Made by a program: the position numbers and the translations under genes. DNA of 64,000 bases, from assembly GCF_000165425.1 (NCBI RefSeq), contig NW_001799009.1, forward strand, positions 3,005 to 67,004. The letters are read 5' to 3'. The stretch comes from Paramecium tetraurelia. Its lineage: Eukaryota; Ciliophora; Oligohymenophorea; Peniculida; Parameciidae. Shown here piece after piece: positions 57,277 to 64,000 of this stretch. Under the pieces are notes generated by a model that made no database searches, was not told the DNA's origin, and worked only from the letters and a program-made list of their open reading frames with translations. Within the stretch, counting starts at the first letter, position 1; every line of letters begins with the position of its first letter.

Positions 57277-59786
57277 ATGATTAAGCAGACTATGAATTTT
57301 TCATTAAAATAAAGGAGAACTCAATCCTTGGAACCCGTACTTGATGAGGAAGTGTTTGGAGAACTGAAGAATGAGCAAGACTTTGAGATGAGATTGCAAT
57401 AACTGAATGAGATCCAACAAATTCATTAAATGACTCAGAGTTCTGGGATATCAATGTCATCGGGTCGGAGCAAGCCGGCTAAACATTAGATGGTGGAGAG
57501 TTATGCCCATTTGATTTAAGAGATGGTTCACAATAAGGAATTACAGTAATTCTGCCACTAATTTGGATTCTCAATACAGGAATTGGAACAATATAGTTCG
57601 ATTGAGGAGAGACAGAATTTCGTAGTCGTAGCGATGTGCAAACACATAAAGGAATAGATGCAGAGTATGAGTTTAATTAAATAGGTTTTATGACTAAGGT
57701 TGAATTGAGAATGCATTAATACAGAGTTGATGAATGGAATGAATTGCAAAAGATGAACAAGCAGAACATTAATATATTCGAGTGGTTGAATGTGAAATCC
57801 AAATATGAACATCTACGTAAGAAATTGCAATATGCTCTGATTGACAGCATAACTGCTACTCAAACTAAACAATAATAGGAGAAGAGAAATAGAACATTCA
57901 GCCAATCCAATATTTCCTAGATTAGCAGGGCCAGTACAGCATGTGCTACAAGCAGTCGAAAAAGACTGTCCTCAATTCAAGAAGAGGTAACAGTCAACCC
58001 AAAGATACAGTTGGTATCTGAATACAAGGATTTTAAGGCATAATGGAATGAGGATTTAGAGAAATAGTATAGATTGAAAGGCAAGTCACATAAGGTGCTC
58101 GGATTGTATCCTGTCATCTAGAAGGCTATCTTAGACAATGTCGGGTAGAGTGTTTGGAATCAGTAGAGAGACAGATTGCTCACTAAATACACTGAAGGAG
58201 GGTGTTTAACAGAAGAGGAAGTCAAATTCATTGCCACCACATCCTAATTATTGAATAGTTGTACAGATAAGGAGTTTCTATAGAAGATTATCACGCATCT
58301 GGATAAAAATATCATAGATGAAATTGAATTCAACATAGCTGAATGTATATTGGCAACCTATACAAATATATCGAATGATGTTAAATCTATTCGGTAGGTG
58401 TGGCTTAAAAAGATTAGTGCAAATCTAGAATAGTAAGTCAAGGATACTCATTACAGCGTGATGAAGAAGATGCAATTGCAAAAGAGTTAAAAAGCACTCG
58501 AGAAAGTTAAAATGAAGATGGTTACTATCTTCAGAGACTTATAGAAAAGGCACTTGATGAAATTACAACGAGAATTAGACAAGGATCATTATATTTAATA
58601 ATAGAAGGGAGTCAATAAAGTAATTCTGAAGTTCAAAGATAAACTAATGAAAAGAGTCAAAAAATATAGAAATGAAAAGAACATTGGAATTGCCAATAAT
58701 TTCATTAACAGAAACATTCCCAGATAAGGGTCTCTGTTGTTTAAAATCAATAAAGAAATGAAATCTACAGAATTTGTTTAACGTTTGTTTCATCCACCCT
58801 CAAAATTGATTGTTAAGAATCCTCTGCCTGGCTCTCAAACTGATAGAGCTGTTAAGGAAGAAAAGAAATATAAACTCAGATCTACTAGTACTATAAGATA
58901 AACTGATTTTAAAAGGTATCTTAGTGGAGGTCCCTAAACAGAACGATAGTTTGTTTCTAAATCTTTGGCTGATCAAAATCAATAAAGAATTAGTGGCCAC
59001 AAGAATCCTCATGAATGGATTACCAGTGAAGTCGAAGTCATGGCTATCAACAAAATCAAAGCAGCTATTAGGGCTTATCTCTAAAGAAAAAAATACTAGA
59101 AATAGAAACAATTAAAATAAGAGCAGGAAGAATCAAAAAAGAATTTATTGGCATCTCTTGCCAAGAAGAATCCAGAGAGAATCAAAAGAATTGAACTAGA
59201 AGTCATCAATGTGATTAAAAGTTTAGCTCTAAATAAATAAAAGAGTTAATCTACTATGTATTCATCCAAATAAAGAATACAATCAGATATGAAATTGAAA
59301 ACTAGAAAATTGTTCTAAGCTGCCAAAAAGAAATGTCTAAACATTGCTATCTAATCAGGTTTCATGTATACACTTGAAGATGCTAATCAGAAGGATGAAT
59401 TTGGCAGAACTCCACTATCATACGCTGCTGAAAATGGAGATGAAGCCATTTGCAATTATCTATTAAAAATTGGAGCCAATGTCAATATTCCCAGTTTAGA
59501 TGGAATGACTCCCATGCATTTTGTTTTTAAGAGCAATTCAGTTTCTCTTATTATGAGATTTATTCATTTAGGGGGCAATTTGAATAAGTTGAATAACGAT
59601 GGGTTAACGCCAGTAGCCTTTTGCAACCAGGAAACACTAAAGAAGTTAAATCTAACTCAAATGATCTCCTCTTCTCATAAACAAGGATCATTTGATAATC
59701 ACTCGATCTTGAATAAGAAATACCCTCAACAGTCAGAAATAATAGAAGCACTAGAATTTTCAGGCAATTTCAGTAAATTCTAATGA
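57277..59786 (+). CDS. IQ-motif and ankyrin-repeat protein
   Basis: About 835 residues. The N-terminal helical region (EVFGELKNEQDFEMRLQQLN; MVESYAHLIQEMVHNKELQQ) reaches LIKQV, then needs one extra T (T4 run near 57675) to continue FMTKVELRMHQYRVDEWNEL. A long coiled/helical middle follows (KKMQLQKSQKALEKVKMKM), then an IQ motif for calmodulin (AINKIKAAIRAYLQRKKYQ, near residue 590) and, C-terminally, ankyrin repeats (GRTPLSYAAENGDEAICNYL, LKIGANVNIPSLDGMTPMHF, GGNLNKLNNDGLTPVAF). Stop TGA 59784-59786. Start 57277 or 57292. IQ plus ankyrin proteins of this size occur in cilia of other eukaryotes; here it shares a divergent promoter with the LRR gene, which hints at joint expression. Confidence 0.8.
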
Positions 59787-60211
59787 AAATTAATTTTATA
59801 TACTATTCAATTTATATTATGACAGTATTTAAGTCATCTAACTATTTGGAATTGGATTTTAAACTGATATCGAATCCCCAAAAAGATGTATTAAATTCTT
59901 AGCCTATTAGTAATTTGCCGTTACAGATACCTATAAAAATTGTTCCCTTTAAATGGTAATCACTTTATCTTATATCAAGGAGCTCCTCCTAGATATATGA
60001 TAAAGTATCTATAAAATACCCATAGAAAAAGTAGATAATTTTATCTAATTTGAAATTGTCTATTTTTTATAAAATTTTCAGCTTTTTGAATGAGTTAAAT
60101 TTGAAAATTACAAAGAGCACTTCTTATGATTTAATTTACATTCAACAAGAAAAAAGATATTAAATCTAGATCTATATTATTTATAGTTTTTATATAAACA
60201 TCAATTTTCTT
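59787..60211. other. AT-rich spacer between convergent genes
   Basis: About 420 bp separating two convergent stops; nothing seen except A/T-rich sequence. Confidence 0.5.
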
Positions 60212-61388
60212 TCACATAAGTTATATATTTAAGGAATTATATGTATTATTCTTCCATTTAATTATAAACCCTTTACCGAGATTATCAGCTATTTACACTC
60301 CGTATTTACTTTCCCATTTAATTTATTATTCATTTTTTAAAGAACCTTTTTTGCCTTTAACTTACAGAAAAAACCCAGATAGTTAAGGAGAACTACATTG
60401 ATAGGCGACAAAATCACTGTTTTCATTAATTATTAGGATAAACTTACCAACTAGTATCATCTATTCAACGCATTTTAAGGCCATCCTTTCCAAGGTTGTA
60501 ACATCATTAGCCTTATTTTCTACTTTTTATTGAAAAACTTGGGTATTCATATTTTGGAAAGGTACTGTGTTGTTATTTGGTGGATTTCCAAATGGATTCA
60601 TAAATGGTTATGCTTTTGGGGGTTATTAGTTATTTTGAATTTCGAAGTTGGAAGCAGGAAAGCCTGCATTTTCTGGTATTTTAACTTTATTATTATTAAT
60701 TAGGTTTTAAGGCTTAGTCTATAATGAAAAAATTGGGAATTAAAATTTTTAATTCTATAGACCAGAGGGTTATAGAGTTCCTTAATTGGCTAGTGGTCGA
60801 GGAGGGTTTTATGGGAATGGAAATTGAGGAAAGAATTTCTTTTATTGTAACTAAACTTATGGCACTTGTCCAGTTGTAGTAAAGTGGATTATCAATTGAG
60901 GATCCTTATCTTAGGGATTAACTAGTTTGCACATCTGCAACTGTATCATTGATGCCAAGATTTTAGTTTGTTCAAAGTCTGTCACTATAATAGATTGTGG
61001 CATTTATACTATTATATCCTTCTATTTGGCTTCTTCCAATACCTAGACATCACAGTTGTATTACTTCTTCGAATGATAAGTCCGAGTTTAATATCACTCC
61101 CATATTCAATTCAATTCCATCCTATTTAAACCAGCAAGTCACTTTGGGAAAATAGGACTAGTCGTAAACTCTCTTTGCGTAAATAATGTTTCTCAAACTT
61201 GCTTAGCAAAGGCTTAATGATGAGTCAATCTCTTAATTACATTCTTTGTCTAAAAAAAGTTGAACATCGTAATTCAGGTATTCAGCACACTTGGCTAGCA
61301 AGTCTTTGAAGTGTTGGAATGCCAAGGTTATTTAGAATGATTTAATCTACTCTGGAGGTAGTGTCTAAACTGTAATGCAATTAAACAT
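60212..61388 (-). CDS. Hypothetical Gln/Pro-rich protein
   Basis: About 391 residues. A folded N-terminal part (MFNCITVQTLPPEQIKSFQI, FQHFKDLLAKCAEYLNYDV, VTCWFKQDGIELNMGVIL) reaches SDLS. Dropping one T near 61110 gives YHSKKQYNCDVQVLEEAK and IVTDFEQTKILASMIQLQM, then FTTTGQVPQ. A long Pro/Gln/Asn-rich segment (FPQFPFPQNPPRPLANQ, MNPFGNPPNNN) and a short C-terminal domain (LERMALKCVEQMILV; VKGKKGSLKNEQQIKWE) end at TGA 60212-60214. The alternating strands of the N-terminal half recall a clamp or beta-sandwich, but I cannot name the family. The frame change could instead be a 31-nt non-TAG intron. Confidence 0.6.
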
Positions 61389-61754
61389 AAATTAATAGAA
61401 TTTGGGTTATAATTTATTATATTATATTCCTATTCTTTTGGAATCTTACTTAGGATGAATACCATTTAGTTATCTCAAGTATACGAGTATTTAATAAAAT
61501 GATATTTTACTACTTGGATTAATTAATCGAGAGAGTGACAACGGACATTCTAATGATTGACTAATACGTAAATCTGTATATATTCCTATGTGTTTACAAT
61601 ATGAATAAGTTTTTGGATAGGAAATTGATTTCAGTAATTTATTGCATTTTAAAATAAATCTTTATAAAATAATCAACTTCCATTGGCATGACAATTTTAA
61701 TGGGATAGCAATGAAATGAAAAATACCAATTATTTAACTTGTAATAATAAATTT
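61389..61754. other. AT-rich divergent intergenic region
   Basis: About 365 bp between divergent starts; nothing beyond A/T-rich sequence. Confidence 0.5.
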
Positions 61755-63631
61755 ATGAATTTGATTACATTGAAATTTAAAGATTAAATCCTTGAAAAAT
61801 AATATTAGGAACTCAAAACAAAATCCATTCGTAAACCAATTTACTTTGGGATCTACTCGTTTTGTTTTTGTCTCAATGCTTTTAAAATTACAAGGGATTT
61901 AATCTTGCAAGAGTCATAGCAACTACTATACATAAATTACGTATTTTTGGCATTTATGGTGCTGTCGATAATCTTGATAGTCCAAAATTAGAACTTCGTA
62001 AAATAGGCTCTAGTGATATCGAATCTAGTATCTGGACTGCTTCAAATGAACTTTAATGAATAGTAAACCCAGAAACAAGAATACTACTCTTTCGGAAGTA
62101 GTTTTGCATAATTGCAGGCAGCGTCGTATTTCGTATCAGATTTTTTGGATGGAATACTTTAAGTTGGGGGTCATTTGATTATGAAAGTCACGATTACATC
62201 AATGTCAACTCATAAAATTGATGCACTATGCTCTAGCTTTGCTATAACAGGTTCTGTATTTATTCTCGTTACAATTTACATTTGTGATTGCAGTTCAAGA
62301 AAGTAATTTCTCTCAACAGTGTGCGAAGACATATGGGATCAATAATTGCCGCATCTTATATAAAAACCATTCATTAAGCTCAGCTACTCGAATACCATAA
62401 TAAACATTTTGCAAAGTAGTCTCATTGAGGCATTCCCCAGTTTCACAAACGAATTATGCAATGGATGTAATGGAAGATAATTTTTAAGAGATTGTTAGAT
62501 TGACAAAATTGCATTGTCACAACGCATTCTTAAACCAAGTGATATTCTAAATAAGACCGTCCAGGCAAATTACAAATGTCACAGGTTCAATTTGAGAGTG
62601 TGTAAGTATGGTGTGGAGAACATGAATTTATTAGTAATTTTGGAGAAAATTATTACAACCACTCAAACCAAAGTGTTCCCAACTGAAATCAGAAAGGATC
62701 TCAGTAGGCAGATAAGAATCAACCATCAAGACTGCTTGCGTTTCTTTAATTGGGGCTTGTTTTCCCTTGTCCTTCTTAACAATCACGAAATAAAGCAAAT
62801 TAAATTGTTCCTTATGATTAAAAGACTCAATAAGTGTTATCGCAATTATTTGCTACCAATTTAACTTTTTACAAAATAGAATGAACTTCAACTTAATACG
62901 TATGCCAACCTATTGCGGATATATCTTATTCAATTATACCACATTTTGATTGAACTCTATTCCAAGTCCTATCGAACCAGAATTTAAGTTAGAGAATGCG
63001 ATGAATATATTGAAATGCATATTTTGATAAATTCAAGTATGTTTCATACTCTCTATGAAAACAATGTGTTTATTTAAAATATAGAGAGAGTAATCCTTTA
63101 TGAACCCATATCAAATGATTTAAGAATACGATTAAGTAAGCAGTTATCTTTTAAATGATTATTATTGGTTGTGTAATGAAATTTATTTCAAAACGAATTT
63201 ATTTCGATTGTTCTGTAAATATCTACCCTGATTTAATTCTTGCTATAATTAATTTTTATTCTTATCTCTATGCCCAAACCCTCAGCAATTAGCAGGCAAA
63301 CAATTTAAGGGAAAAGAGTGAGATAAAAAAAGAGTCTCAATATGGATTTTTAACAATTAAATTTGTAGATTAATTTGAAAAGATATAATTTCAGCCTAAA
63401 ATTGGACTTCTCAATTTCACTATCAACGATTCATTTTATATGAGTTCTTTCATTTATTACTAATTGTGTATCTCTATTGCAAGTTAATATAGATGTAATA
63501 ATATGATTAAGAATTCAATGGATCCAAAATATTATAATCAAATTAGGTGTATATTTAAATCTTTATTTCATAGAATATATTAAAGTCTAAAATTCAGGTG
63601 GATTATAATTGAATTGTTATATTCCTAGTGA
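61755..63631 (+). CDS. Membrane histidine-kinase-like protein 4
   Basis: About 615 residues. The family N-terminus NLITLKFKDQILEKQYQELK is followed by helices (IYFGIYSFCFCLNAF, LYINYVFLAFMVLSIILIV, SSFAITGSVFILVTIYI). Then come KPFIKLSYSNTIINILQS (PAS-like), VENMNLLVILEKIITTTQTK, and IRINHQDCLRFFNWGLFSLV at the phospho-acceptor position (His-Gln again). The first frame stops at TGA 63156-63158, but adding one T in the T4 run before it continues MIIIGCVMKFISKRIYFDC, YGFLTIKFVDQFEKIQF and IGLLNFTINDSF (ATPase strands), and after a 27-nt intron (GTGTAT...CATAG) SLKFRWIIIELLYSQ and TGA 63629. This is the best-preserved copy in the C-terminal part. Confidence 0.55.
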
Positions 63632-63754
63632 ATTTAGTATCCTGAGATTTTAGATATATTAAATTGTAATTTAAATATAAGTTAAGTGAGATACTAAAAT
63701 ACTACTGTTAGCAATAATCATACGTAACAAACTAATTTATAGTCGATAAATAAG

Positions 63755-64000
63755 ATGGATTATGAAATTCTTAATTTAAACAATTTAGATTCATTTAGGA
63801 AAATAAATAAATTAGAAATTTGCAAAATATTGAGACTGCATTGGAGAACTACATTTTATTAAATTCTTAATTGCATATTGATATATTGGATGTCAACTCT
63901 ACCATAAATTATGCATATTAGCATAATATCCTAATAAGTGCTTATTAAATTAAAAAATCCTGAACTCTATCCTTTCTTATATATTTTCTTCATTCAATGA
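63755..64000 (+). CDS. Small hypothetical protein at right edge
   Basis: 81-residue frame MDYEILNLNNLDSFRKINKL, then LRLHWRTTFYQILNCILIYW and a final FLYIFFIQ, with TGA at the last three bases. A hydrophobic middle suggests a membrane helix. It may instead be a first exon, because no family is recognised and the window ends here. Confidence 0.35.

Noticed and set aside
1-64000. CRISPR arrays, telomere repeats, rRNA genes, transposase genes
   Set aside because: No regular spaced repeats, no C4A2/C3A3 arrays and no transposase motifs were seen; the host is a eukaryote.

Overview
The window reads as nuclear DNA of a Paramecium-like ciliate. Three things in the sequence support this. Long reading frames appear only if TAA and TAG are read as glutamine and TGA is the sole stop. 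Introns are tiny (about 22-34 nt, nearly always GTA...TAG). The DNA is very AT-rich, with compact genes separated by a few tens to a few hundred bases. Genes found with the standard code are mostly fragments, so all calls here use the ciliate code. No telomere repeat, CRISPR array, rRNA gene or bacterial-type operon was seen.

Left part (1-17.4 kb): a PH-like/protein kinase gene running off the left edge, a single-SANT (Myb SHAQKYF-like) gene, a long protein with a C-terminal vWA domain, a choline/ethanolamine kinase, two unrecognised genes, a PWWP-domain gene and a membrane-anchored SPRY-domain gene.

Middle (17.3-46.3 kb): two arms of an inverted segmental duplication, about 17.35-22.5 kb (arm A) and 41.1-46.3 kb (arm B). 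Each arm carries an HSF-like gene or its remnant, an OSCA/CSC1/TMEM63-like membrane protein gene, and a 69-codon gene on the opposite strand. Arm A is intact and continues into the SPRY gene. Arm B is broken at both ends: an HSF fragment abuts an SPRY-gene fragment in opposite orientation, and SPRY exon 1 lies at the far end. The simplest reading is that a once direct copy was later inverted. Between the arms lie two of four degenerate membrane histidine-kinase-like genes with a third beside them (the fourth is at the right edge), a decayed protein kinase, and a run of ciliary or cytoskeletal genes (SF-assemblin, CFAP298, an EF-hand-like gene, coiled-coil genes), plus a tRNA-Thr and a small secreted protein.

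Right part (46.6-64 kb): a PLK4/SAK-like kinase with a C-terminal polo-box-like region, a second SANT/Myb gene, a coiled-coil protein with a RING-like knuckle, a complete HSF, a tRNA-Arg, a coiled-coil protein, an unknown protein, an LRR protein divergently paired at 37 bp with an IQ/ankyrin protein, an unknown gene, and the fourth histidine-kinase-like gene. The set of PLK4, SF-assemblin, CFAP298, LRR and coiled-coil proteins fits a heavily ciliated cell, but there is no sign of operons and functional links are inference.

Many otherwise intact genes contain one apparent 1-nt frameshift, usually in a short A or T run. This may reflect assembly error, and gene ends near such sites should be treated as provisional.
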